A stretch of 64,000 nucleotides of DNA from Halorussus halophilus (GCF_008831545.1 NZ_CP044523.1:620001-684000), one strand, 5' to 3'; shown: positions 35,366-44,491, counted from the first letter of the stretch. The notes: generated by a model not told the origin, from the letters alone. Made by a program: numbers and translations.

Positions 35366-35794
35366 CTACCGCACGACAGTGACGGGGATTGGCGAGCGCC
35401 GGACCACCTTCTCGGCGACGCTACCGAGCAGGATTCGGGACATGCCCGACCGGCCGTGGCTTCCCATCACGATTTGGTCGAAGCCGTGTTCCTCGGCGTA
35501 CTCCACGATTGTGCGAGACGGTTGGCCGACTTCCGTGGCCGTATCGAACTCGACGCCGTACTCGTCGGCCTCTGCTTGGGCGTCCTCGAACAGTGCTTCC
35601 GACTCGTCTTTGGCACCTTCGTACCACTCCTCGGAACCGCCGGGCATCCCGACAGACGTACTGTATCCCGCGTCGGACGGGTCGATGACGTGGAGCAGCG
35701 TGAGGTCGTCGTCCGCGAACTCCTCCAACGCGTAGTCGAGCGCGTCGTCAGATTGGGGCGACCCGTCGATAGGAACGAGGATCTGTTTGGTCAT
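35366..35794 (-). CDS. Universal stress protein, UspA family
   Basis: The 142-residue single-domain Usp opens with MTKQILVPIDGSPQSDDALDYAL and carries the ATP-binding C-terminal motif GSHGRSGMSRILLGSVAEKVV (G-2x-G-9x-G(S/T)), so it is probably of the ATP-binding subgroup. The loop STSVGMPGGSEEWYEGAKDE is typical of haloarchaeal Usps. The ATG at 35794 was chosen because an earlier in-frame ATG adds only MLPPR. Single gene. Confidence 0.92.
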   Translation of the reverse strand: MTKQILVPIDGSPQSDDALDYALEEFADDDLTLLHVIDPSDAGYSTSVGMPGGSEEWYEGAKDESEALFEDAQAEADEYGVEFDTATEVGQPSRTIVEYAEEHGFDQIVMGSHGRSGMSRILLGSVAEKVVRRSPIPVTVVR

Positions 35795-35926
35795 ACGCGG
35801 AGGTAGCACACCAGCTCTTATAAGGATTCAGGGAAATTCGAGGTTGTTTCGAAGGGACGGCCCTGCTCGCGGGTCGTTTCCCCGCTCGATTTTGGAGGTT
35901 CTGTCCACTGCGTCCCGAGAACCTCC

Positions 35927-37807
35927 CTACTCCCGCCCGTGTTTCGTCACGCACTTCGGCAGGCCGACGACTTCGACCGGTTCTGAGTTGTCTGGCGAGT
36001 AGACGACCATCTGGCCCTTCTCCATGTAAGGCACCTTCCCCTCAAGTTCCGAGGGGATGTTGACGCTCTTGATGGCGTCCTCGTCGCCCAGATTCAGGAC
36101 GACTGTCGTGTTCACCTGCTTGAAGACTGGGTCGGCGATGTCCTGTGGGTCCTGCGTGATGAGGAAGAGGCCGAGTCGCTCTTTGCGGCCCTGTTTGGCG
36201 GCCTCCGTAAACTTCGAGATGACCTTGCGCGCCTGCACGTTGTCGGCGTCCGTGAGGAAGTTGTGCGCCTCGTCCATCCCGACGACGAGCGGCGTCTCCT
36301 TGATGCGGTCGTACGTCGAATTGTTCGACAGTTTCTCGTCCACGAGCAGGGTGGCGAGCGCCAGCACGACCACTTCTGTCGCCCGCGAGTCGTTGATGTG
36401 GTACGTCGGCACGACAGTGAGTCCGCCCGCGCGAACGAACTGCTTGATTTGGTCGGTAATCGGCCGGGCGTCTTGGTCGAAGACGCCGCGTGGCATCGAT
36501 AGCACGCGGCGCTTCACGGCGTCGAAGGTGGCTTCGTGGACGCGCCCGGACTCGTCTAACTCCTCGCGGAGCGCCGGGTCGTCGAGGAACGATTTGAACT
36601 GCTCGTACGTCCCCGAGTTTCCGCGTTGGTCGAAGAATCTGCGGAGAAGGAAGGTCAACGCGCCGTACTGGTTGTCGTTCAGACTCGACCCCGCGACGAG
36701 CCACGGCTTGCCCCGAACCATCGAAAACGAGATGGTGAACTCGACCTGCTGGGCGCGGTGGTGGTCCGCGCCGTAGGAGCTATCCCCGACTTTCGGGACG
36801 AACGCAATGGTGTCCTCGTGGCCCCCGTGGGCGACGCCTTCGCGCTCCCAGCGTCGCTCGTCGTCCGCCCCGACGTCCGGGTTGTCGTCGTGCATCTGGG
36901 CGTACTCGTCCTGCGGGTCGAACTGGACGACGGCGGCGCGTCGCTCCGCACCGCCTTCCATCTCGTAGCGCCGTTCCTCACCCAAGAACTGCCGGAGGAT
37001 GTTCTTCGCGCCGTGGGTCTTCCCCGAGCCAGTGCCACCCGCCACGAGCGTGTGCCGGAAGACGAGCGGGTCGCCGTCGGTGTAGTCGTCTTTGAGTCGA
37101 TAGTCGATAGTGGGCGGTTTGGCGGCGGTCTTGACCTTCTCGCCACCGACAGCGAGGTGGCCGAGGAACACGCCGTCGCTCGGCATCTTGAGTCCAGTTT
37201 TGATCTCTTCCTTGTCGTCGGCCGCGCGAACGACCGCCTTCGGTTTCGGCACCCGGTCGGTCATCCGACGCTTGAGTTCGCCGTCGTCCTCGTACAGCAC
37301 GGCGACGGGTTCCAGCGTCGCCATGAACTTGTAGTCCCGTTCGTCGATGCCGTCGCTCCGCATCGCCTGTCGGGAGTGAATCTCGGTGGCGTCGTCGGTG
37401 TGGAATTCGGGGACGTACTCTAGCGCGGCGATTCGGCAGAACAGTTTCTCGCCGTCGGGGTAGGGCACGAGCAGGTACTTCCCGAGGCGGATGCCGTCGC
37501 GGTTGGCGACGGTGACGTACGCTTGGAGGTGCGCTTCTTCCGATTCCTCGCAGATTCGCAGGCCGTCGAGGGCGGTCAGGGTGCCGACGCCGCGGTCGGT
37601 GCCGACCGGTTCGGCGTCCATCGAGTCGAATCGGTCGTCGTCGGAGCTACTGGCACCCGACGCGCCGGTTTCGAAGTCACCGACTTCGTTCCTTTCGGTT
37701 GTTTCGGAGTCAGGGGATCCGGTCTCAGTGGCGGCCGTCTCAGACCCAGCAGAATCGTTCGGGTCGCCGTCCCCGCCGGAACCGGTGAAATCGCCGAGAT
37801 CACTCAT
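35927..37807 (-). CDS. herA: HerA-type DNA translocase/helicase ATPase
   Basis: The 626-residue hexameric ATPase works with NurA nuclease in DNA end resection. An acidic, disordered N-terminus (about 85 residues) is followed by a HAS-barrel-like domain (LQAYVTVANRDGIRLGKYLLV) and a FtsK/HerA motor with Walker A in HTLVAGGTGSGKTHGAKNIL, Walker B in PLVVGMDEAHNFL and a downstream FLITQDPQDIADPVFKQ block. The ATG at 37807 (MSDLGDFTGSG) is the usual start. A NurA gene lies on the same strand at 39071-40330, separated by two opposite-strand genes. Confidence 0.92.
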   Translation of the reverse strand: MSDLGDFTGSGGDGDPNDSAGSETAATETGSPDSETTERNEVGDFETGASGASSSDDDRFDSMDAEPVGTDRGVGTLTALDGLRICEESEEAHLQAYVTVANRDGIRLGKYLLVPYPDGEKLFCRIAALEYVPEFHTDDATEIHSRQAMRSDGIDERDYKFMATLEPVAVLYEDDGELKRRMTDRVPKPKAVVRAADDKEEIKTGLKMPSDGVFLGHLAVGGEKVKTAAKPPTIDYRLKDDYTDGDPLVFRHTLVAGGTGSGKTHGAKNILRQFLGEERRYEMEGGAERRAAVVQFDPQDEYAQMHDDNPDVGADDERRWEREGVAHGGHEDTIAFVPKVGDSSYGADHHRAQQVEFTISFSMVRGKPWLVAGSSLNDNQYGALTFLLRRFFDQRGNSGTYEQFKSFLDDPALREELDESGRVHEATFDAVKRRVLSMPRGVFDQDARPITDQIKQFVRAGGLTVVPTYHINDSRATEVVVLALATLLVDEKLSNNSTYDRIKETPLVVGMDEAHNFLTDADNVQARKVISKFTEAAKQGRKERLGLFLITQDPQDIADPVFKQVNTTVVLNLGDEDAIKSVNIPSELEGKVPYMEKGQMVVYSPDNSEPVEVVGLPKCVTKHGRE

Positions 37808-37894
37808 TGTTTTCGCCCATTGTGAGGGTCCTTTGTCAGTCTTCCTCCTCGCGTTCCGACACCTAAATGGCAAGTTGGCGAGAAGATTCGTCCG

Positions 37895-38668
37895 ATGACC
37901 GACCTCGACCACGTCGAGAACGCCGCCGTGAAGGCGTGCCGAGATGGTGGTGCGTACCTTAGAGAGGCGTTTCGGGCAGACGACCGCGACGGCGAGTACA
38001 CGGCACACGACGTGAAGGCCCGCGCGGACCGGGAGTCCGAGCGACGCATGCTCGACACCGTCCTGGACGCGTTTCCGGACCACCACGTCTACGCCGAGGA
38101 GTCGGGCGACCATCCGGGCGACAGTTCCTATCGGTGGATAATCGACCCGCTCGACGGGACGAACAACTTCACCGCTGGAATATCGTCGTTCGCAACCGCC
38201 GCGACCGTACTCGAAGACGACGACCCGATACTCGCAGTCACGTACGTTCCGATGCTCGACGACCTCTACGTCGCCCGGCGTGACGAGGGCGTTCGATACG
38301 ATGGAGAACCGGTGGTCGCAGAGACCGGCCACTCAGTCGAGCAATCGACCGTCGGGTTCGTCATCGGACACGACGTGAAACGAGACGAGAACCGACTGGC
38401 TACGTCGAAAGCGATTCGAACCGAACTCGAATCACAGTGCAAACGCGTCGTCGAGAGTTGGTCTCCGTGCGTCCATTGGGGGCTTCTGTCGCGGGGACTC
38501 CTCGACGGAATGGTAACATTCTACCCAGACCCCGAAGAACAGCGAGCGGGCGAGTTGTTCGCTACGGAGGCCGACGTCGCCATCGAGTCGTGGGACGAGT
38601 GTTTCGTCGGGACGGCAGCGGAGTCATCGTGTCCGGTGCTTCTCGATGCAGTCGAATCGGCACTGTAG
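37895..38668 (+). CDS. Inositol monophosphatase family protein with altered metal motif
   Basis: The 257-residue sugar-phosphatase-fold protein has the Glu ligand motif VYAEESGD and the phosphatase motif WIIDPLDGTNNF. The usual third motif, WDxAAG, is missing: the corresponding region reads DPEEQRAGELFATEA, so the metal-ligand Asp is apparently Glu and the Trp is gone. The preceding block (ESWSPCVHWGLLSRGLLDGM) is also divergent. Family members hydrolyse inositol phosphates, fructose-1,6-bisphosphate or PAP. Activity and substrate here are open. It lies between herA and nurA on the opposite strand. Confidence 0.82.
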   Translation: MTDLDHVENAAVKACRDGGAYLREAFRADDRDGEYTAHDVKARADRESERRMLDTVLDAFPDHHVYAEESGDHPGDSSYRWIIDPLDGTNNFTAGISSFATAATVLEDDDPILAVTYVPMLDDLYVARRDEGVRYDGEPVVAETGHSVEQSTVGFVIGHDVKRDENRLATSKAIRTELESQCKRVVESWSPCVHWGLLSRGLLDGMVTFYPDPEEQRAGELFATEADVAIESWDECFVGTAAESSCPVLLDAVESAL

Positions 38669-38710
38669 TCAGACACTCCCCTTTTACGCGCCCGCGTCGT
38701 ACCTCGTGCT

Positions 38711-39061
38711 ATGCTACTCATCCGTGGCGAAGCAGGGGGAACCGCGTTGACGGGGACGCTGTACGAGCGTGGGGAGCGCGCGCCACGATTCAAGGGCGCA
38801 CCCGACGAGGACGCGCCGTACGTCTGGGTCTGCGACGAATTCTACGCGGTCGAGAGTGGCGGCACGGTCCAGAACGTGGACGGCGAGGAGGTCAACGTCG
38901 CCTTCGAGTCGCCGATGCCCCGCGGGTTCGACACCCGCGAACAGGCCGAGACGGCCGCCCGCGAACACATTCGCACGCAGTTCGCCCGCATCGGCATCGA
39001 CGCCGACGACGTGGAGATAACCGTCGAGAAAGAGGAACTGGAAGCCGCCGAATCGCAGTAG
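38711..39061 (+). CDS. Conserved-looking small haloarchaeal protein of unknown function
   Basis: The 116-residue soluble acidic protein opens MLLIRGEAGGTALTGTLYERG, continues with APYVWVCDEFYAVESGGTV, then EVNVAFESPMPRGFDTREQA, and ends in a charged helix region. Proteins with this start are familiar as uncharacterised haloarchaeal proteins, but I cannot assign a function. It lies 42 bases after the IMPase-like gene and 10 bases short of the convergent nurA end. Confidence 0.65.
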   Translation: MLLIRGEAGGTALTGTLYERGERAPRFKGAPDEDAPYVWVCDEFYAVESGGTVQNVDGEEVNVAFESPMPRGFDTREQAETAAREHIRTQFARIGIDADDVEITVEKEELEAAESQ

Positions 39062-39070
39062 GGGTTTCGG

Positions 39071-40330
39071 TCAGTAGCCGCGACCCCACCGAACCGTGTC
39101 GTAGTTCTCGTCCAGTTCGGTATCCAGCGAGTCTTCGAAGGCTTTGATGAGCGAGTCACCGCTCCCGCGGTCGATTGCAGCGAGACTGTCGGCCTTCGAG
39201 ATGGAGAGCGGCGGCCCGCGCCGCGCCGCGACTTCCTTGCAGAGTTGGCGCTCGATTTTCCGCCGGGTTTCTTCGTCGTCGGTTACCGCGTAGGGGGCTT
39301 CGATTTTGAAAATGAGGTCCCGACGCGGGTCGTAGACGAAGCAGAACGTCACGCGATACTGCTCCGTTTCGAGTTCCAAATCCACGTAGTCCTCGCCCTC
39401 GTCCACGAAGAAGGTGTCCGCGCCAGCGCGCGAAACGAACCAGTTCGTCAGCGTGAGTTTGTCGGTCAGTCGGTCGTAGCCACCGTTGCCGTCGTCCTCG
39501 CGACGTTCGAGAACCTGGGAGAACAGTGCTGCGTCGTGGGCCCACGGCACCGGCCCGAAGTCGCCTTTCTGCTTGAGCGTGCGAACGACCGACTTCGTGG
39601 AGACGTTCTTGACGAATCCGGCCATCGGGACCTCCCGCTCGTGGAATCGCTCGACCAGTTCGACGTAGTTCTCCAAGATTCGGTTGACGTGGGGCGACTC
39701 CTCGAAGAGGTCCGCGAGCGCGGAACTCCGGTAGTTCCAGCGCAGGACGCCTTTCGGGTAAATCGGGCCGTCGAGCAAGAGGAAGTCAGACACCCTGTCG
39801 GCGTTCTCCAGTGCGTGGTGACTCTCCGCGAGGTAGAGCGCGAGGGCGTGAACCGCGTCCTCCTCGTACTGACTTCGTGGGAGGTCGGTGTGGACGATGC
39901 GGCGCTCGCTCCCTTCGTTGTACGGTTCCCATGGAGTCTGGAACTTCTCGCTGTTGTCGTTGGAGTGGACCGCCTTCACCACGGTCCGGCAGTCGTGCAG
40001 GCTGAGGTCAGACGGAGAGGCACTCATCGCGGCGTGGGCAACGTCCAGGACGAGGCCGTTCTTGAACACCTTCGGGTTGAGCGTCCCGGAGTCGAGACCG
40101 TGCGTGACCGAGAACTCGTCTTCCACGAGCGCGATGTCTTCGACGCCGACACAGCGTCGTCCCAACTCGTCTATCGGTTCGAGAACGGTTTCGTTGTCCG
40201 CGTTCCACAGCGGGTCCAGTCGCTCCCACGCCTCCTCGGCCAACTCCCGGTGGTCGCGGTCCTCGGCGTCGTAGTCGATGTGGTCTGCCAGTCCGGCGAT
40301 GCCGTCGAAGTGGACCGGGTCGAGAGTCAT
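39071..40330 (-). CDS. nurA: NurA-family nuclease
   Basis: The 419-residue protein starts at the ATG at 40330 (MTLDPVHFDGIAGLADHI). NurA nucleases are 5'-3' Mn-dependent exonucleases acting with HerA. The family motif with the metal-binding Asp is visible as DFLLLDGPIYPKGVLRW (near residue 195), with later blocks GFVKNVSTKSVVR and IFKIEAPYAVTDD typical of the C-terminal part. Two plus-strand genes separate it from herA on the same strand. A longer frame upstream to 40633 crosses the divergent zinc-finger gene and is rejected. Confidence 0.85.
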   Translation of the reverse strand: MTLDPVHFDGIAGLADHIDYDAEDRDHRELAEEAWERLDPLWNADNETVLEPIDELGRRCVGVEDIALVEDEFSVTHGLDSGTLNPKVFKNGLVLDVAHAAMSASPSDLSLHDCRTVVKAVHSNDNSEKFQTPWEPYNEGSERRIVHTDLPRSQYEEDAVHALALYLAESHHALENADRVSDFLLLDGPIYPKGVLRWNYRSSALADLFEESPHVNRILENYVELVERFHEREVPMAGFVKNVSTKSVVRTLKQKGDFGPVPWAHDAALFSQVLERREDDGNGGYDRLTDKLTLTNWFVSRAGADTFFVDEGEDYVDLELETEQYRVTFCFVYDPRRDLIFKIEAPYAVTDDEETRRKIERQLCKEVAARRGPPLSISKADSLAAIDRGSGDSLIKAFEDSLDTELDENYDTVRWGRGY

Positions 40331-40459
40331 TAGAAGTGGGGTTTTCTCGAATCGGGAAAAAGGGATGGGGTTCTGGAAGGGGTGCACGGGGACGACGGGT
40401 GAGAACGAACTCGTGTAGTCCACAGAGTAAAGCACGTCCGGCCCGTACTTTCTGTACCT

Positions 40460-40666
40460 ATGAGCGTCACTGGTCTCTGCCAAATCTGTGAACAGCGAGA
40501 AGCAAAACACTCCTGTCCGAACTGTGGGACGCTCGCCTGCGAGCGACACTGGAACGAGGAGACAGACCTTTGCGAGCAGTGTGCGTCCACGATTCAGGGC
40601 GGCCAGCGCCCGCAGACGGACCAACCCACGCAACCGGACCTCGACGACGAGGACGTACTGCGCTGA
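40460..40666 (+). CDS. Small zinc-finger protein, HIT-type
   Basis: The 68-residue protein has regularly spaced cysteines: LCQICEQREAKHSCPNCGTL, then ACERHW and LCEQCAS. This CxxC...CxxC...CxxxH...CxxC arrangement is that of HIT-type zinc fingers binding two zinc ions. The last 20 residues are a Pro/Gln/Asp-rich disordered tail. Function unknown. Divergent from nurA across 129 bases. Confidence 0.78.
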   Translation: MSVTGLCQICEQREAKHSCPNCGTLACERHWNEETDLCEQCASTIQGGQRPQTDQPTQPDLDDEDVLR

Positions 40667-40678
40667 CGACGCGACTCG

Positions 40679-41500
40679 CTACCGATACCGGTTCAGTTGG
40701 CGCTTGAGTCGCCGAGCGGCCTGCCGGGCGGGGGCCGCGAAGGCGTCGTCGTCGCGGCTGTAACCACGGTTCGCACCGACACTCTCGCTGGCGTAGATGA
40801 CTTCCCGACTCGCATCGACTAAGCCGACCCCGTCGGCCAGTGCGTATTCGGCCACTTCGGGGTCGTTGCGCGCGCCGCCGACCACGAGGAATGGGAGTTC
40901 GACTTGTTCGCGGAGTATTTCGACCGTCTCGCTGTCTCCTCCGACGAGCAGGCCCACGTCGGCCGCGGCGTCGTCCGCCCACTTCTCGACCATCTCCGCC
41001 ACTCGCTCGGCCACAGTCTCTCCGGACGCGAGTTCGCGCCCCTGAATATTTCTCGCGCCCGAGTTCGGCGTCCGACAGGTGACGAAGACGCCTCGCTCCT
41101 CGCGGTCGAAGAACGGCGCGAGTGCGTCTTCGCCTAAGTAGGGGTTCACCGTCACCGCATCTGCGGAATCGAGTGCTTTCGCGTACTGTTCCGAGGTGTT
41201 ACCGATGTCCGCCCGCTTGCCGTCAAGCACGACAGGAACGCCCTTGCCCTCGGCGTAGGCGACTGTCTCCGCGAGCGAAATCCACCCCGCAGAATCCTCG
41301 TAGCTCGCCAGATTCGCGGTGTAGGCCGCAACGTGGTCGTGGGTCGCGTCGATGATGCGGCGGTTGAACGCTCGTCTCGGATAGTCATAATCGGCGACGG
41401 CGTCGGGTAGACGACCGAGGTCGGGGGAGAGTCCGACCGAGAGAACGCTGTCGGCCGAGCGGATGCGCTCGCCCAACCGGTCGAAGAAGGTCGCGGTCAT
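40679..41500 (-). CDS. pyrF: Orotidine 5'-phosphate decarboxylase (type 2)
   Basis: The enzyme makes UMP from OMP in pyrimidine synthesis. The 273-residue TIM-barrel protein has SVGLSPDLGRLP at the start and the catalytic signature VVLDGKRADIGNTSEQYAKA (the Lys and Asp of the DxKxxD tetrad). CRTPNSGARNIQG and VVGGARNDPE follow as the phosphate-binding loops. The length and GNTSEQYAKA mark it as the type-2 family common in haloarchaea and some bacteria. Its promoter region is shared with the divergent HAD gene. Confidence 0.93.
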   Translation of the reverse strand: MTATFFDRLGERIRSADSVLSVGLSPDLGRLPDAVADYDYPRRAFNRRIIDATHDHVAAYTANLASYEDSAGWISLAETVAYAEGKGVPVVLDGKRADIGNTSEQYAKALDSADAVTVNPYLGEDALAPFFDREERGVFVTCRTPNSGARNIQGRELASGETVAERVAEMVEKWADDAAADVGLLVGGDSETVEILREQVELPFLVVGGARNDPEVAEYALADGVGLVDASREVIYASESVGANRGYSRDDDAFAAPARQAARRLKRQLNRYR

Positions 41501-41580
41501 ACCGGCAGTTCCCGACGAGGTGGCAAGGATGTTTTCTTTGCCGTCGGTTTCAAGGTCTCGCTCTGCGAAGATTGAGTCGA

Positions 41581-42240
41581 ATGCCCGTCAGCGCAGTCGT
41601 CTTCGACTTCGACAACACGCTCGCCGTGCCGGACCGTCCCCGCGAGGAACTGCTCGCGGACGCCACCGAGACGGTCGGCGGCGTCCAAGGTCTCACGTTG
41701 GAGGCCTACCGCGATGCTCATCGGAGCACGCACACCGACGAGACGCGCGGGCCGCTGTTCGCCCAAGCACTTCCGGAGGACGACGACACCGACCCGGAGG
41801 AACTCGCCACGGCGTACAGAGAGACCATCGTAGACGCGCTCTTCGCCGTCGAGGGTGTCCCGAAACTCCTCACCGAACTCCGCGAAGAGTACCGAATCGG
41901 CCTACTGACCAACGGCCCACGACTCGCCCAGCGGAGCAAACTCGAAGTGTTCGATTGGGTCGAGCAGTTCCACGTGGCCGCAGTGACCGGCGAACTTCCG
42001 GCCGCGAAGCCAGACGAGCGCGCGTTCGGAGCGGTCCTCTCGGACCTCGGCGTCGCTCCGGAGCGAGCGGTCTACGTCGGCGACGACCCGGAGATGGACG
42101 TAGCCGGCGGGAACGCCGCAGGACTCAGAACGGTGCAGGTCCTCTTCGACGGGGGTCCGGACCCCGTTTCGAGCGCCGACGCGCACGTCCAGCGCGAGAC
42201 GCTCCGTGCAGACCTACCGCGCGTCGTCGCCGACTTCTAA
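41581..42240 (+). CDS. HAD-superfamily hydrolase
   Basis: The 219-residue HAD phosphatase has motif I VVFDFDNTLAVPD (nucleophile Asp), motif II LLTNGP, a motif III Lys in PAAKPDERAF and motif IV YVGDDPEMDVAGGNAAGLRT. The cap domain is helical (C1 type). Substrate unknown; small phosphorylated metabolites are usual. The ATG at 41581 (MPVSAVVFDF) is preferred over an upstream TTG. Its 3' end overlaps the convergent gene by 27 bases. Confidence 0.87.
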   Translation: MPVSAVVFDFDNTLAVPDRPREELLADATETVGGVQGLTLEAYRDAHRSTHTDETRGPLFAQALPEDDDTDPEELATAYRETIVDALFAVEGVPKLLTELREEYRIGLLTNGPRLAQRSKLEVFDWVEQFHVAAVTGELPAAKPDERAFGAVLSDLGVAPERAVYVGDDPEMDVAGGNAAGLRTVQVLFDGGPDPVSSADAHVQRETLRADLPRVVADF

Positions 42241-42609
42241 GGCGGCCACGAGAGCATCGACGGCGCGCTTGACTTCGCCGCCGTCTTCTACGAAGACCAG
42301 TGTTCTCGGTGGTTCGACTGCTTTCGGTCTGACGCGCAGGTCGCCCTCACTGGCAGTTTCGGCCGCCGCGTCGATTCCCTCGCGGAACTCGATGCGGACG
42401 CGCTCGTCGTGGACGAACACGTCTGCGAGAACGTCGTCGCTATCTACGTAGGTGATTCTGTACGCCAACTCTCCGTCCGCGCTCGGCTCCACGTCCGGGT
42501 CGGCGTCGGTGACGGCCAGCGCGGCGAGTCCGGAGTCCTCGCGGCCGTCCACCTCCGAGGAGAGCAGTTGCGCGATTCGCTTTCCGTCGGTGGTTCGATT
42601 CTCGACCAT
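42214..42609 (-). CDS. Haloarchaeal protein of unknown function
   Basis: The 131-residue acidic soluble protein opens MVENRTTDGKRIAQLLSSEV and has strands in AYRITYVDSDDVLADVFVHD and VRIEFREGIDAAAE, ending in a helix (VKRAVDALVAALEVGDDAR). I recognise no domain. The frame has strong haloarchaeal codon bias and lies 24 bases before the DUF2240 gene read the same way (its start at 42609, the other's stop at 42634), so the two may share a transcript. It overlaps the convergent HAD gene by 27 bases. Confidence 0.6.
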   Translation of the reverse strand: MVENRTTDGKRIAQLLSSEVDGREDSGLAALAVTDADPDVEPSADGELAYRITYVDSDDVLADVFVHDERVRIEFREGIDAAAETASEGDLRVRPKAVEPPRTLVFVEDGGEVKRAVDALVAALEVGDDAR

Positions 42610-42633
42610 ACCCCAAGTATGGAGGGAGGGGGA

Positions 42634-43086
42634 TTAGCTCTGGTCTTTCAGTTCCTCGCGGGCCTCGGCGGCCTCCGCGCTCACGTCGATGTCGTCTCTG
42701 CGGGCGTAGACCACTGCGGCGGCCTCGATAGTGACGCCGAGTCGGTTCTGCAAGTCGTTGATTTCGGCGACTGCGGTCTGTTTCTCGGTGCCCGCAGAGA
42801 CCACCTTGTCCAGCACCTTCTCGAAGGTCGATTGCTCCTGCAAGATGGTCTCGTCCGGGACGAACTCCTCGGGAATCTCTACTTCGCCGGGGTCGAACGT
42901 CGTCACCACGTCGCCGTCCTCGTGGTCCAGCAGGCCTTGGCCGCTCGCCACGTCGATGAGCCGTTCGGCTTGGTCGGGCGAGAACCAGTCGCGGTCCAGC
43001 GAGAGCGCGACGACGTACTCGCTCTTGGGCATCCGCTCTTTGCCCTTCTGCTGGAACGGGGCGGCCACCGCGCTTCGTAAACTCAT
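42634..43086 (-). CDS. DUF2240 family protein
   Basis: The 150-residue protein with start MSLRSAVAAPFQQKGKERMP and the block YVVALSLDRDWFSPDQAERL is a DUF2240 protein, a euryarchaeal family of unknown function. The C-terminal half (STFEKVLDKVVSAGTEKQTA, then NDLQNRLGVTIEAAAVVYAR) is helical. The N-terminal half resembles a small winged-helix unit (RLIDVASGQGLLDHEDGDVVTTF), which would fit nucleic-acid binding, but that is only an impression. Confidence 0.82.
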   Translation of the reverse strand: MSLRSAVAAPFQQKGKERMPKSEYVVALSLDRDWFSPDQAERLIDVASGQGLLDHEDGDVVTTFDPGEVEIPEEFVPDETILQEQSTFEKVLDKVVSAGTEKQTAVAEINDLQNRLGVTIEAAAVVYARRDDIDVSAEAAEAREELKDQS

Positions 43087-43141
43087 CTGTCGAATGGCCT
43101 CGGTTGGACCGCCTAAATCTGGCGGTTCTCACTGGCTCCGT

Positions 43142-44491
43142 TCACCCCGCTGGCTTGAGCACGCGCCACGCGATGCCGGGCCGAAACAGCGAGGTTGGCG
43201 GTCGCTCCATCGTCATCACGCGGACGAACGCGTCGGAGAGTGCCCCGTCGGTGTGTGCCTTGTGGGTCAACCGAGAGAGATACCGACCGACGAGGTCAGT
43301 GCCACGAGGTTTGGGACCGGTCGTCTGCGGGAATCTGAAGTCACTGCCGACTGCCAACAACCACGCTTCGTCCACGACCGCTCCGGCGCGGTCGAAGAAG
43401 CGAAGCGCGAAGTTCTCGCTGCCGTCCTCGGCCAGCGTCTGATGGAGTACGAGGGCTTCGAGTGCGGCCACTGAGATGCCCTGCGCGTACACCGGATTGT
43501 AGCTAGCGATGGCGTCGCCGACGACGAGTAGGCCGTCTGGAAATCGGTCGAGACCCTCGTAGCGGTTCCGTCGATTCGACGGGAACGGGTAGTGTTCGAT
43601 GTCTGCCGCGGCGAACGGGTGCCCGTCGAGTAGGCGTTTCACCTCGGGTGTCGGTAAGGTGCCCGCGAACTCCGAGAAGCCAGCAAAGTCCGTCGGCGGG
43701 TCGTCGCCGTGGATTCCATTCATGTTCACGACCCAGCGATTGCCTTCGACAGGCGCGACCATGCCGCCGCGGGTGATAGGTGGCGACGGCGGCACCAGAA
43801 ACGTCCGTCGGTCGTCGGGTGGTCGCTCGATGTACGTGGTGCTGTAGGCGACGTCGATGTGAACCTCCTCGACTTCTGGCGGGGTGTAACCGTGGTTCGA
43901 GAGCCACTTCGGAGTCCGACTAGCCCGGCCGGTCGCATCGACCACTAACTCGGCGGGAAGTTCGGTCGCTGTCCCGTTCTCGCGGATTCGTACGCCTTCG
44001 ACCGTCGTCCCAGCGTCGTCGAGCAGGTAGTCGGTGAACTGGCAGTCGTCGCGCGTCTCGACGGCGTCGAGTTTCGAGAGGTGTTCCCGTGTCACCTGTT
44101 CGATGAGGGGCCGAGTCGCAGAGGGTGTCTCCATTCGAACTGGCCCGTGAGCGAGAAATGCTCCGTCGGCGTAGAACTGCACGTCGCTCGCGAAGTCGGT
44201 GACGACCGCACCAGCCGAGACGAGGTCTTCGACGTAGCCCGGAAACAAGTCTGCCAACGTCGCTCGCCCGGCTTCGAGGAGCGCGTGTGGATGGTGGCTC
44301 TGTGGCACGCCACATCGCGCAATTGGCTCGTCGGGCAGTGAGTCTTTCTCGACAATTGTCACCGCCTCGAACCAGTCGGCGAGGACGCGGGCCGCGAGCA
44401 GTCCGGCCATGCTCGCGCCGACCACCACCGCGTGACCGCTCTGCTCAGAAGCCAAGTCGCTGTCGTACCGCGGAAGAGTTGTGAGGCTCAC
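43142..44491 (-). CDS. FAD-dependent monooxygenase/oxidoreductase
   Basis: The roughly 449-residue flavoprotein has the FAD-binding GxGxxG-like motif AVVVGASMAGLLAARVLADW close to the N-terminus, LVVDATGRASRTPKWL (D-A-T-G) and DGLLVVGDAIASYNPVYAQG (GD motif) near residue 330. This layout is that of p-hydroxybenzoate-hydroxylase-like or geranylgeranyl-reductase-like enzymes. The substrate is unknown. The start is uncertain: GTG 44491 (VSLTTLPRYDSDLAS) is used here, and a TTG at 44524 would add 11 residues. Confidence 0.8.
   Translation of the reverse strand: MSLTTLPRYDSDLASEQSGHAVVVGASMAGLLAARVLADWFEAVTIVEKDSLPDEPIARCGVPQSHHPHALLEAGRATLADLFPGYVEDLVSAGAVVTDFASDVQFYADGAFLAHGPVRMETPSATRPLIEQVTREHLSKLDAVETRDDCQFTDYLLDDAGTTVEGVRIRENGTATELPAELVVDATGRASRTPKWLSNHGYTPPEVEEVHIDVAYSTTYIERPPDDRRTFLVPPSPPITRGGMVAPVEGNRWVVNMNGIHGDDPPTDFAGFSEFAGTLPTPEVKRLLDGHPFAAADIEHYPFPSNRRNRYEGLDRFPDGLLVVGDAIASYNPVYAQGISVAALEALVLHQTLAEDGSENFALRFFDRAGAVVDEAWLLAVGSDFRFPQTTGPKPRGTDLVGRYLSRLTHKAHTDGALSDAFVRVMTMERPPTSLFRPGIAWRVLKPAG

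Noticed and set aside
39245-40333. 362-residue plus-strand frame opposite nurA
   Set aside because: Composition and codon bias are those of a shadow frame; NurA motifs are clear on the minus strand.
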